Assembly: GCF_003947415.1 (NCBI RefSeq)
Contig: NZ_QHKL01000007.1
Coordinates: forward strand, 310,001-374,000
Direction of reading: 5' to 3'
From: Amycolatopsis sp. WAC 01376
Lineage (GTDB): Bacteria > Actinomycetota > Actinomycetes > Mycobacteriales > Pseudonocardiaceae
Length of the DNA stretch: 64,000 bases
Shown here piece after piece: positions 26,235 through 34,016 of this stretch. The notes beneath the pieces were generated by a model that was not told the origin of the DNA, made no database searches, and saw only the letters and a program-made list of their open reading frames with translations. Position 1 is the first letter of the stretch. Each line of letters starts with the position of its first letter. Made by a program: the position numbers and the translations under genes.

Positions 26235-26282
26235 TTAGAGTGAACGGTCGCTGTAGTCATCACCCTTGAGGAGCAGTAGTTC

Positions 26283-26432
26283 ATGATCGCCGAGAGCGCG
26301 AACCAGCAGAGCGTGACCTTCCCGCAGGAAGCCACGCCGATCTTCGACCTGGTCGCGAAGACGGTGTCGCGCAAGCAGACCGAGGACGAGCACGACTTCG
26401 ACCGCGAGGCCGGTCTGGCGACCACCGCGTAG
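26283..26432 (+). CDS. 49-residue protein of unknown function
   Basis: ATG at 26283 with a strong GAGGAG 9 nt upstream, TAG at 26430-26432. The product is acidic in its second half (RKQTEDEHDFDREAG) with a central TPIFDLVAKTV and ends ATTA; it has no Cys, no signal peptide and no membrane helix. It follows the toxin gene by 104 bp on the same strand. It could be a small regulator, a leader-containing peptide precursor or, less likely given its size, an immunity factor. I do not recognise the family. Confidence 0.6.
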   Translation: MIAESANQQSVTFPQEATPIFDLVAKTVSRKQTEDEHDFDREAGLATTA

Positions 26433-26450
26433 TTTCCTGCCGAGAGAACG

Positions 26451-27077
26451 TCAATCAGACGGCGTGCCCGCGTGGACGCGGAGTTCCGCGGCCGTGCGGC
26501 GGGCGTGGGCGAGGCCGTCGAGGATCCATTGCGGGGGCTGCCGGTCGTTGGTCGCGATCCGCTCGTAGGCGGCGACCAGCCGTTCCGCGATCTTCAGCCG
26601 GGCGTCCGCGGCCGCCGGTTCAGGCCCCGTTCCGGTGTCGCCCTGCTCGGGCGGGATCGTGACCAGGGCGAGGTGCCCGGTCGAGGACCCGGCGGTGGTG
26701 TCGGGATGCGGTTCCGGGACAGACAGCCGCCGGATGCGGAAGGACGTCCGCTCGGTGTTGTCCGGCACACTTTCACGGCGGGAGTCCTGCGAGGGGAAGG
26801 GATCCGCCCGGAATCGCGCGACCGCGGGCCCGTAGCGGGTTCGCACGGACTGCGGCGTCTCCCCGTCGAGCCCGTACGCGATCTCCTGCCAGGTCTTTCC
26901 GTCGATCCTCGCGGCGACCACCGTGGCCTCGACGATCTGCTGCGTCAACTCGATCAGACCGGAGTGGTCCGACGCGGAGTCCGCCCGGGCGGCGTTCGCG
27001 GCCAGGTCGGCGAGTTCCGCCGCGTGCGCGGCGAGGACCAGATGCGCCCGGCTGGCCGCGGCGGGGACGTGACTCAC
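26451..27077 (-). CDS. hypothetical protein with HTH-like segment
   Basis: About 208 residues. The N-terminal half is an Ala-rich helix (HLVLAAHAAELADLAANAARA) followed by ARIDGKTWQEIAYGLDGETPQSVRTRYGP, which reads like a helix-turn-helix (Ala-Leu-Gly-turn-Gln-Ser-Val-Arg). A Pro/Glu-rich middle and a C-terminal helical stretch (DARLKIAERLVAAYERI) follow. GTG at 27077 has AAGGTGAG about 8 nt upstream; an ATG 36 nt earlier lies inside the TGCAAATTTGCA palindrome and has no ribosome site. Divergent from an ArsR gene. Possibly a DNA-binding regulator; function unknown. Confidence 0.75.
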   Translation of the reverse strand: MSHVPAAASRAHLVLAAHAAELADLAANAARADSASDHSGLIELTQQIVEATVVAARIDGKTWQEIAYGLDGETPQSVRTRYGPAVARFRADPFPSQDSRRESVPDNTERTSFRIRRLSVPEPHPDTTAGSSTGHLALVTIPPEQGDTGTGPEPAAADARLKIAERLVAAYERIATNDRQPPQWILDGLAHARRTAAELRVHAGTPSD

Positions 27078-27100
27078 AGGTGTTCTCACCTTCTCTGATG

Positions 27101-27112
27101 TGCAAATTTGCA
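27101..27112. promoter_or_regulatory. TGCAAATTTGCA palindrome, candidate operator
   Basis: A perfect 12-bp palindrome, 24 bp upstream of the chosen start of the 26451-27077 gene. ATGTGCAAATTT is repeated almost exactly 16 bp further on (27114-27127, ATGTGCAATTTT). AT-rich operators stand out in this background and could be bound by the encoded HTH-like protein or the ArsR protein. Confidence 0.5.
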
Positions 27113-27262
27113 TAAATGTGCAATTTTCGCGCTGAAGAAACGCGGCCGTGCCCTGATCGGGTGTGGCCGCTGCGGTTCCGCGCGGGGTGCGGTTCAGTGG
27201 ACCGTGTGGTCGGGCACGATCGAGGTCATCCGGACGGCAGGACCTGCGAGGGAGGGATGCCG

Positions 27263-27628
27263 ATGAACAGGCCCCTGTACCAGGCGAAGGCGGAACTCTT
27301 CAAAACGCTGGGCCACCCCGTCCGGATCCGGGTACTCGAACTGCTCAGCGAGCGCGACCATCACGTCTCGGAGTTGCTCGCCGACCTCGGTATCGAGCCT
27401 GCCAACCTGTCCCAGCAGCTCGCGGTGCTGCGGCGGGCCGATCTGGTGGTGCCGCACAAGGAGGGCACGGCCGTGTCGTACTCCCTCGCCAGCCCGTCGA
27501 TCACCGAACTGCTCGCCGTCGCGCGTGGGATTCTGAGCGGGCTCATCACCGGCAGGCTGGAGTTGCTCGACGATCTGCGGAATTCGGCCGATTTTTCCGG
27601 CGACGTGAATTCATCGGAAATCGACTGA
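27263..27628 (+). CDS. ArsR family transcriptional regulator
   Basis: A 121-residue winged helix protein: YQAKAELFKTLGHPVRIRVLELL, then VSELLADLGIEPANLSQQLAVLRRADLVVPHKEGTAVSYSL is the ArsR DNA-binding core. There are no cysteines at the recognition helix, so a classical ArsR/CadC metal site is absent; similar metal-independent members respond to redox or other signals. ATG at 27263 follows GGAGGG by 6 nt; another in-frame ATG lies 6 nt upstream. No transporter or target gene is adjacent downstream. Confidence 0.9.
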   Translation: MNRPLYQAKAELFKTLGHPVRIRVLELLSERDHHVSELLADLGIEPANLSQQLAVLRRADLVVPHKEGTAVSYSLASPSITELLAVARGILSGLITGRLELLDDLRNSADFSGDVNSSEID

Positions 27629-27649
27629 AAGGAAGCACGTGCGCGGTCG

Positions 27650-27967
27650 TCATCGATTTTCCTGACCGGCATCGGTGTTGTTCTCGGTCAATTCTGAATT
27701 ATCCTCGCCGCCGCGGGGGAGCCCGCCATCACCGGCGGCCGCCCTCCTCGTTTCCTCGACCAGGGAGTCGAAGATGGGGGTCCCGCACAGTTCCACATGG
27801 TCCTCCGTCAGAACGGTTCTCGTGCCGGGGTCATCTTGCCCCGGAATGGGTTCTTCGATCCAGTTCCGCCAGGCAATGCACTCGATTGAGCTCACCCTCT
27901 GGGGTGAGCTATTCGCCGATGCGAAAAGCAAGTGTAGGGCATGGCTCTTTCCGGGCTCGCACGGCAT
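27650..27967 (-). CDS. possible small protein (uncertain) in the 27629-28024 gap
   Basis: The only sizeable frame in this 396-bp gap, of lower GC than its neighbours. It would encode up to 105 residues (shorter if it starts at the GTG near 27895) including AWRNWIEEPIPGQDD and DHVELCGTPIFDSLVEE, ending in a Gly/Asp/Asn-rich tail. TPIFDSLV resembles TPIFDLV in the 49-residue protein at 26283. No strong ribosome site is seen. It may be real, a remnant, or chance. Confidence 0.35.
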   Translation of the reverse strand: MPCEPGKSHALHLLFASANSSPQRVSSIECIAWRNWIEEPIPGQDDPGTRTVLTEDHVELCGTPIFDSLVEETRRAAAGDGGLPRGGEDNSELTENNTDAGQENR

Positions 27968-28024
27968 CGCCGGTTTGTGGAAATAATGATTCCGCTTTCC
28001 GGCAGTGCGCGGGAAAAGGATTTC

Positions 28025-28990
28025 TCAGCGGACAGCCGCGCTGCCGGAGAACTCGACCCGGTAGCGGGTCGGCGTGGTGCCCAGCGCGGCGGCGAAGTGC
28101 TCGCGAAGACGGGCTGGCGTGCCGAAACCGGACTGCGCGGCGATGGCGTCGATGCCGAACGCGGTCGTTTCGAGAAGGTGCCTGGCCCGCGCGAGGCGTT
28201 GCGCGACAAGCCAGTTGTGGACGGTGGTCCCGGTGCGGGCACGGAACGAGCGGGTGAAGGTGCTCCGGCTCATATGCGCACGGGCGGCGAGCCCGTCGAT
28301 GGTGTGCGGTACGTCCAACTGTGACTGCGCCCAGCTCATCACCTGGGTCAGCGGATCGTTGTCCGGCGCGGGCACGGGAAGCTCGATGAACTGGGCCTGG
28401 CCGCCGGGGCGATGCGGCGCGGCGACGATCCGGCGGGCGACGCCGTTCGCGACGACCTGACCGGCCGTGCGGGCGAGCAGGTGAAGACAGGTGTCGATTC
28501 CGGCGGTCGCACCCGCGCCGGTCACGACGTCGCCTTCGTCGACGTACAGCTCTTCGGGGCGCAGCTCCACCGCTGGGAAGCGCCTCCTGAACGTTTCGAC
28601 CCATTTCCAGTGAGTGGTCGCGGCGCGCCCGTCGAGGATACCGGCGTCGGCGAGCGCGAAGACTCCCAAGCAGAGCCCGACGACGAGTGCTCCGCGTTCG
28701 TGCGCGGCGCGCAAAGCGGCGGCGACGGGCGAAGGTGTCGGGGCTTCCGGGTCGGACCACCACGGCACGACCACGATGTCGGCCTTCGTGAGCGCGTCGA
28801 GGCCCGCGGGCACGTCGATCGCGTAACCGCCGCTCGTGGCGAGACGGCCCGGCTCGACGGCGACGACCGCGATCGGCCACGGCTCCATGTCACCCGTCGG
28901 AGCCTCGGGTCCCCACACCAGGGACGGCACGGCGAGGTGGAACGGGCTGATCCCCTCGAACGCCAGGACGGCCACCTGTGGAGCACTCAT
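28025..28990 (-). CDS. GlxA-type AraC family regulator with DJ-1/PfpI domain
   Basis: A 321-residue regulator. Residues 1-170 are a DJ-1/PfpI-like domain (VAVLAFEGISPFHLAVPSLVWG, then GLCLGVFALADAGILDGRAATTHW), where the Cys in GLCLG sits at the nucleophile elbow. The C-terminal third has two AraC helix-turn-helices (LAARAHMSRSTFTRSFRARTGTTVHNWLVAQRL and IDAIAAQSGFGTPARLREHF). ATG at 28990 has GAGAG upstream. Divergent from the isochorismatase-type gene at 29111, a common pairing, so that hydrolase is its likely target. Confidence 0.93.
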   Translation of the reverse strand: MSAPQVAVLAFEGISPFHLAVPSLVWGPEAPTGDMEPWPIAVVAVEPGRLATSGGYAIDVPAGLDALTKADIVVVPWWSDPEAPTPSPVAAALRAAHERGALVVGLCLGVFALADAGILDGRAATTHWKWVETFRRRFPAVELRPEELYVDEGDVVTGAGATAGIDTCLHLLARTAGQVVANGVARRIVAAPHRPGGQAQFIELPVPAPDNDPLTQVMSWAQSQLDVPHTIDGLAARAHMSRSTFTRSFRARTGTTVHNWLVAQRLARARHLLETTAFGIDAIAAQSGFGTPARLREHFAAALGTTPTRYRVEFSGSAAVR

Positions 28991-29110
28991 CGATCTCTCT
29001 TCTCGCGGATGTCGGCCGATCTCGACCACAGCCGACCCGAATCCGTATCCCAGTATCGGATCGGGTCAGCCACGATGGTAACCGTACCGACGGAAAGCGA
29101 AGGAAACACG

Positions 29111-29701
29111 ATGACCAGCACTACTCTCCGCGAGATCAGCACCCTGCCGACGACTCCCGCGACTCTCTCGGACGCGACGGTGATCCTCGTCGACTACCAG
29201 AACACCTACACGCGCGGCGTGATGGAACTCGACGGCTGGGAAGCGGCGCTCGACGAGGCGGCCACCTTGCTGGCGCGCGCCCGTGCCGAGGGCGCGACGG
29301 TCATTCACGTCAAGCACGACGGCGGCGAGGGCAGCCCGTACGACCTCCAGCAGGACATCGGCCAGATCCACGAACGGGTCGCCCCCGCTCCGGGCGAGGA
29401 GGTCGTGGTGAAGACCGCGCCGAACTCGTTCGTCGGCACCCCGTTGGGAGAACTGGTCGACGCGGCCGGACACCAGAACGTCGTCGTGGCCGGGTTCATG
29501 ACCCATATGTGTGTCACGTTCACCGCGGAGGGCGCGTTCCTGCGTGGAAACGCCCCGACCGTGGTGGCGGCCGCCTGCGCGACGCGCGCGCTCCCGTCCG
29601 CTGTCGGCCCGGTGACCGCCGCGGAGCAGCATCGCTCCGCCCTCGCCACGATCGGTGATCTTTACGCCGTCGTGGTCGGTTCCTCGGCCGACCTCGGCTA
29701 G
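29111..29701 (+). CDS. isochorismatase-family cysteine hydrolase
   Basis: A 196-residue hydrolase. The catalytic triad of the family is visible as Asp28 (VILVDYQNTYT), Lys in VVKTAPNSF and Cys in MTHMCVTFTAEGAF, with the cis-peptide region GFMTH. Such enzymes hydrolyse isochorismate, nicotinamide or carbamoyl-type amides; substrate is not evident. AAGGAAA precedes the ATG. Lies divergent from the GlxA-like regulator; ATCCG/CGGAT half sites at 29041-29061 in the gap may be its operator. Confidence 0.92.
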   Translation: MTSTTLREISTLPTTPATLSDATVILVDYQNTYTRGVMELDGWEAALDEAATLLARARAEGATVIHVKHDGGEGSPYDLQQDIGQIHERVAPAPGEEVVVKTAPNSFVGTPLGELVDAAGHQNVVVAGFMTHMCVTFTAEGAFLRGNAPTVVAAACATRALPSAVGPVTAAEQHRSALATIGDLYAVVVGSSADLG

Positions 29702-30072
29702 GTCGCGTTTCATAAGTCAAGTTCGCGGTCTTCGCGCCCAAGCGTGGTTCCGGGCTGGCCGACAGGAGTCAGCTGCGCTCTGAGTGTCCACAAGAGTCGT
29801 GAGTGGCAAGTAGCGTTCTAACCCTCTTTACCACTCACGACCCCCTCCCCAAACCGCACAACTCGCCCAACTCGGACACTGACACCTCGGAAAATGTCCC
29901 TAATGGACAGTCGGGAAGGCGTCTCTTCGGCCAGTCCCGCCCCAGCCGCCAACTCCGGCCACGGCACGTTGACTTACCCCTCAATACGAAACAGGCGCTA
30001 GGTCCTGCGAGGCGGGGCACTCCCGTGGATCATGAAGGGCAGTCCCGCCGCCGGAGTATCGAAGGGGTCCTG
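29702..30072. repeat. gap with family A hairpin (29796-29841) and family D repeat (29842-29962)
   Basis: A 371-bp region without a convincing gene. GTCGTGAGTGG at 29796-29806 pairs with CCACTCACGAC at 29831-29841, with TTCTAAC in the loop. The next 120 bp repeat the block order found at 10716 and 61957, including TGTCCCTAATGGACAG and GCCAACTCCGGC. The poxB promoter should lie in the last 100 bp; no clear -10/-35 is seen. Confidence 0.65.
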
Positions 30073-31812
30073 ATGGCCAAGCCCAACGTCGCCGAGCAGT
30101 TCGTCCAAGTCCTGGTGCAGGCCGGGGTGGAGCGGATCTACGGCGTGGTCGGAGACAGCCTCAACCCCATCGTCGATGCCATCCGGCGCACCCCGGGCAT
30201 CGAGTGGGTGCACGTACGGAACGAGGAGGCCGGCGCGTTCGCGGCGGCCGCCGAGGCCCAGCTGACCGGAAAGCTCGCGGTGTGCGCCGGCAGCTGCGGT
30301 CCCGGCAACACGCATCTGGTGCAGGGTCTTTACGACGCGCACCGCACCGGTGCCCCGGTTCTCGCGCTCGCCTCGCATATCCCGTCCGCGCAGATCGGGA
30401 CCGGGTTCTTCCAGGAGACCCATCCTGAACGGTTGTTCGTCGACTGCAGCGGCTACTGCGAGCAGATCAGCAGGCCCGCTCAAATGCCAAGGGTGCTGCG
30501 GATCGCCATGCAGCACGCGTTGTCCCGCGGCGAGGTGTCGGTGCTCGTGCTGCTCGGCGACGTCGCGCACCTCGAGGCCGCGGCGCCCACCGGGAGCGGA
30601 GTGCCGGTCACCGAACACGGGACGGTCATGCCGCCCGAATCCCAGGTGGCACGGCTCGCCGAGTTGATCAACGAAGCCGAAACCGTCACGGTGTTCGCCG
30701 GCGCCGGGGTGCGCGGCGCGCATGCCGAGGTGATGGAACTGGCCGAGACCGTCCAGGCGCCGGTCGGCCACAGCCTGCGCGGCAAGGAGTGGATCCAGTA
30801 CGACAACCCCTACGACGTCGGAATGAGCGGGCTGCTCGGCTACGGCGCCTGTTACCGGGCGATGCACGGCGCCGATCTGCTGCTCCTGCTGGGCACCGAT
30901 TTCCCTTACGATTCCTTCCTTCCCCAGGCCCGGACCGTGCAGGTCGACCACGACGCGACCCGGCTCGGCCGCCGCACCCCGCTGGAACTGGCGGTGCATG
31001 GCGACGTACGGGAAACGCTGCGAGCAGTGCGGCCGCTCCTGCGACGCAAGACCGATCGGACGTTCCTGGACCGCATGCTGCGTGAGCACTGCAAAACGCT
31101 GGAGCAGGTCGTCGACGCCTACACCCGCAACGTCGAACGGCACGTTCCCATCCACCCGGAGTTCGCCGCGGATCTGCTGGACGAACTCGCCGCGGACGAC
31201 GCGATCTTCACGGTGGACACCGGAATGTGCAATGTGTGGGCGGCCCGGTACCTCACGCCCAACGGGCGGCGCCGGGTCATCGGTTCGTTCCTGCACGGCA
31301 CCATGGCCAACGCGCTACCGCACGCCATCGGCGCGCAGTTCGCGTACCCGGGACGTCAGGTCGTGTCGATGTCCGGCGACGGCGGGCTCGGCATGCTGCT
31401 CGGCGAACTGCTCACCGTGGCCTTGCACGACCTCCCGGTCAAGATCGTGACGTTCAACAACTCCTCGCTGGGCATGGTGAAACTGGAGATGCTGGTCGAC
31501 GGCCTGCCCGACTATCAGACCGACCACCGCCCGGTCGACTTCGCCGCCATCGCCAGTGGCGCCGGTCTGCGAGCCGAGCGGGTGACCGACCCGACCCGGC
31601 TGCGCGCGGCTCTCAAGGAGGCGCTGAGCCACGACGGCCCCGCGCTGGTCGACGTCGTGACCGACCCGAACGCGCTGTCCGTCCCGCCGCACATCACCGC
31701 CGGGCAGCTCGGCGGATTCGCGTTGGCCGCGAGCAAGGTCGTCCTCGAAGGCGGGGTCGGCCGGATGATCGACCTTGCCCGCGCGAACCTCCGCAACATC
31801 CCTCGGCCCTGA
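30073..31812 (+). CDS. poxB: thiamine-diphosphate pyruvate oxidase/dehydrogenase, PoxB type
   Basis: A 579-residue ThDP enzyme. The N-terminal PYR domain has YGVVGDSLNPIVDAI and VRNEEAGAFAAAAEAQLTG, where the conserved Glu activates ThDP; a central FAD-type domain follows; the C-terminal PP domain has GDGGLGMLLGELLTVALHDLPVKIVTFNN, the GDG-n(x)-NN ThDP/Mg motif. Closest to PoxB, which oxidises pyruvate to acetate and CO2 and passes electrons to quinone at the membrane. GAAGGGG lies 5 nt upstream of the ATG. The nearby TetR gene on the opposite strand is convergent and probably unrelated. Confidence 0.92.
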   Translation: MAKPNVAEQFVQVLVQAGVERIYGVVGDSLNPIVDAIRRTPGIEWVHVRNEEAGAFAAAAEAQLTGKLAVCAGSCGPGNTHLVQGLYDAHRTGAPVLALASHIPSAQIGTGFFQETHPERLFVDCSGYCEQISRPAQMPRVLRIAMQHALSRGEVSVLVLLGDVAHLEAAAPTGSGVPVTEHGTVMPPESQVARLAELINEAETVTVFAGAGVRGAHAEVMELAETVQAPVGHSLRGKEWIQYDNPYDVGMSGLLGYGACYRAMHGADLLLLLGTDFPYDSFLPQARTVQVDHDATRLGRRTPLELAVHGDVRETLRAVRPLLRRKTDRTFLDRMLREHCKTLEQVVDAYTRNVERHVPIHPEFAADLLDELAADDAIFTVDTGMCNVWAARYLTPNGRRRVIGSFLHGTMANALPHAIGAQFAYPGRQVVSMSGDGGLGMLLGELLTVALHDLPVKIVTFNNSSLGMVKLEMLVDGLPDYQTDHRPVDFAAIASGAGLRAERVTDPTRLRAALKEALSHDGPALVDVVTDPNALSVPPHITAGQLGGFALAASKVVLEGGVGRMIDLARANLRNIPRP

Positions 31813-31818
31813 GCGGCG

Positions 31819-32394
31819 TCAAGAACGGTCGGTGCCCATCCCGCGCCACAGCAGATCGAGGAGGCTCGCGACGTCGCGCCGCCACTCACCGTTCGGGTCG
31901 AGGTACAGCAGGCCGCCCAGTCCACGCAGGACGGTCTCGGGCTTCAGATCCGGGCGGACGGTGCCGGCGTCGATATTCGCCTGCAACAGCTTGAAAACCG
32001 CGCCGACCATGGCCTCGTAGGCTCCCGCGGGCAGCTCGCCGCGCGAAGCCGTCGCGGCGCGAAGGGCGTCGGCGAGTCCGCGTTTGGTCATCATGTAATG
32101 CGCGAGGTGGTCGGTGGTCCACGTCCGGAAAGCCTGCTCTGGCGGGAACTTCTCGAGCAGGCTCGGCACGATGTCGACGAGCTGGCGTACTTCGCGCTGG
32201 TAGACCGCCAGGATGAGGGCTTCCGGGGTGGGGAAATGCCGGTACACCGTGCCGACACCGACCTCGGCCTGTTTCGCGATCGCGTTGAACGAGACCTCAC
32301 CGGAGCCGGCCAGTGACTTCGCCGCGGTGGCGAGGATGCGCTCGTGGTTGCGCCGGGTGTCCGCGCGCCGGGGGTTGACCGATCCCGTCGTCAT
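31819..32394 (-). CDS. TetR/AcrR family repressor of the Mo-dehydrogenase operon
   Basis: A 191-residue regulator with HTH NHERILATAAKSLAGSGEVSFNAIAKQAEVGVGTVYRHFPTPEALILAVY (residues about 15-64) and the SBP domain pattern typical of the TetR_C_33 group (MMTKRGLADALRAAT). ATG at 32394 has GGGAGGGAAG upstream. It is divergent from the three dehydrogenase genes, with two CGGAT-n4-ATCCG dyads between them, so it probably represses them and itself until an aldehyde or related ligand binds. Confidence 0.93.
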   Translation of the reverse strand: MTTGSVNPRRADTRRNHERILATAAKSLAGSGEVSFNAIAKQAEVGVGTVYRHFPTPEALILAVYQREVRQLVDIVPSLLEKFPPEQAFRTWTTDHLAHYMMTKRGLADALRAATASRGELPAGAYEAMVGAVFKLLQANIDAGTVRPDLKPETVLRGLGGLLYLDPNGEWRRDVASLLDLLWRGMGTDRS

Positions 32395-32489
32395 CTTCCC
32401 TCCCGTCCGCCGATCCCGTTCTCCGGTGAAATGTAGCCGAGGAACCCGGGCGACCTGGAGCGACTCCAGGGGGAGCATCGACATTGCCA

Positions 32490-32507
32490 AGCGGATTGTA
32501 ATCCGCT
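32490..32507. promoter_or_regulatory. TetR-type operator 1 (AGCGGAT-n4-ATCCGCT)
   Basis: A perfect dyad with 8-bp arms AGCGGATT/AATCCGCT around GT. The CGGAT-n4-ATCCG core recurs 32 bp downstream, so the divergent promoter carries a spaced operator pair. Confidence 0.75.
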
Positions 32508-32521
32508 AACTTGAAAAACGA

Positions 32522-32539
32522 AGCGGATGAATATCCGTT
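32522..32539. promoter_or_regulatory. TetR-type operator 2 (AGCGGAT-n4-ATCCGTT)
   Basis: Same core as operator 1 with one outer mismatch. It lies about 80 bp upstream of the small subunit GTG at 32618, placing it in the likely promoter of the dehydrogenase operon. Confidence 0.72.
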
Positions 32540-32617
32540 TCGGTTCGCGAACAGTCTCCCACCACCTCAACCTACGCCGTCGGGCCCGTGCCCGGACGAT
32601 CTGCGGAAAGAGATCCA

Positions 32618-33070
32618 GTGGACATCTCACTCGAAGTCAACGGCAGGACGGAACACCTGAGTCTCGATCCCGGGGTGACCCTGCTGGACGCGCTGCGGGA
32701 GCGGCTCGCCGTCACAGGCCCGAAGAAAGGCTGTGACCGGGGGCAGTGCGGCGCCTGCACGGTGCACGTCGGCGGACGGCCGGTGCTGTCCTGCCTCACC
32801 TTGGCCGCCACCGTGAAGCAGCCGGTGACCACGGTCGAAGGACTGTCCACAGAGGACCGGCTGCATCCGGTCCAGCAGGCGTTCGTCGACCGGGACGCCC
32901 TCCAGTGCGGATTCTGCACGTCGGGGCAGATCATGTCGGCGGTCGCCGCCGTCGAGCAGGACGTCGAGGACGTCCGTGAGTTCATGTCCGGCAACCTCTG
33001 CCGGTGCGCGGCGTACCCGAACATCATCGCGGCCGTCGAGCAGGCAAGGAGGGCCGATGCGTCCCTTTGA
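32618..33070 (+). CDS. (2Fe-2S)-binding subunit of a molybdenum hydroxylase (PaoA/XdhC-like)
   Basis: A 150-residue small subunit with two 2Fe-2S clusters: plant-ferredoxin-type CDRGQCGACTVHVGG...C and the second C-x2-C...C-x-C set QCGFCTSG...GNLCRCAAYPNI. It passes electrons from the Mo site to FAD. GTG start with GGAAAGAG upstream. No twin-arginine leader is visible, unlike periplasmic PaoA, so the complex is probably cytosolic. It overlaps the FAD subunit by 14 bp. Confidence 0.95.
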   Translation: MDISLEVNGRTEHLSLDPGVTLLDALRERLAVTGPKKGCDRGQCGACTVHVGGRPVLSCLTLAATVKQPVTTVEGLSTEDRLHPVQQAFVDRDALQCGFCTSGQIMSAVAAVEQDVEDVREFMSGNLCRCAAYPNIIAAVEQARRADASL

Positions 33071-34016
33071 GCTGCTCGCACCCGAGACCGTCGAGGCCGC
33101 GGTCTCCTCGCCCGGCACCTTCCTGGCGGGCGGGACCACTCTCGTCGACCTGATGAAACTCAATGTCCTGACCCCGCAACAGGTCCTGGACATCAACGCG
33201 GTGCCGCTGCGGGGTATCGACACCGCCGACGGGCTCCGGTTCGGCGCGCTGGAGCGAATGGGCGACATCGCCGCGCATCCCGGGGTGTATCCGGCGATCT
33301 CCCGGGCGCTGCTGCTCAGCGCCTCCCAGCAGATCCGGAACATGGCGAGTATCGGCGGGAACCTCATGCAGCGCACCCGCTGCTCATACTTCCGGGACGT
33401 CGCCATGCCGTGCAACCGGCGGGTACCCGGTAGCGGCTGCCCTGCGATCTCGGGCGCCAACCGGATGCACGCGGTGCTGGGCACGAGCGATTCGTGCGTG
33501 GCGACCCACGCGAGCGATGTGGCCGTCGCACTGGTCGCCCTCGACGCACGGCTCCGGCTGGTCAGCGCGACGGGCACCCGCACCGTCGAACTGGCTTCCT
33601 TCTACCGCCTGCCCGGTGACACCCCGGAGGTGGAGACCGATCTCCAGCCCGGCGAACTGATCGCGGAAGTCGTGGTCCCACAGCTGGATTGGGCGTCGAA
33701 CTCCACGTACGTCAAGGTCCGGGACAGGCAGTCCTACGAGTTCGCGCTGTGCTCGGCCGCGGTCGCGCTGCGGGTCGAAGGCTCGCGCATCGTCGACGCC
33801 CGGGTCGCGGCCGGCGGCGTGGCGACCGTGCCTTGGCGGCTGCCCGCGGTCGAGGAGGCCTTGCGCGGCGCGCCCGCGACGGTCTCGGCCTTCGAAGACG
33901 CCGCCGCGCTGGCCGCCGAGGGCGCGCGCCCGTTGGCCTCGAATGATTTCAAGACGTCGTTGCTGCGGCGGACCATCGTCCGCGCACTGCTCGAACTGAC
34001 CGAGGGGAGCCGCTGA
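33057..34016 (+). CDS. FAD-binding subunit of the molybdenum hydroxylase
   Basis: A 319-residue middle subunit. FLAGGTTLVDLMKLNV and SIGGNLMQRTRCSYFRD are the FAD-binding motifs; the CO_deh_flav_C region begins near residue 215. The TRCSYFRDVAMPCNRRVPGSGC stretch has the Cys residues that in PaoB-type subunits can hold an extra 4Fe-4S cluster. It hands electrons from the 2Fe-2S subunit to an acceptor. The stop and next ATG share one base (TGATG). Confidence 0.93.
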   Translation: MRPFELLAPETVEAAVSSPGTFLAGGTTLVDLMKLNVLTPQQVLDINAVPLRGIDTADGLRFGALERMGDIAAHPGVYPAISRALLLSASQQIRNMASIGGNLMQRTRCSYFRDVAMPCNRRVPGSGCPAISGANRMHAVLGTSDSCVATHASDVAVALVALDARLRLVSATGTRTVELASFYRLPGDTPEVETDLQPGELIAEVVVPQLDWASNSTYVKVRDRQSYEFALCSAAVALRVEGSRIVDARVAAGGVATVPWRLPAVEEALRGAPATVSAFEDAAALAAEGARPLASNDFKTSLLRRTIVRALLELTEGSR

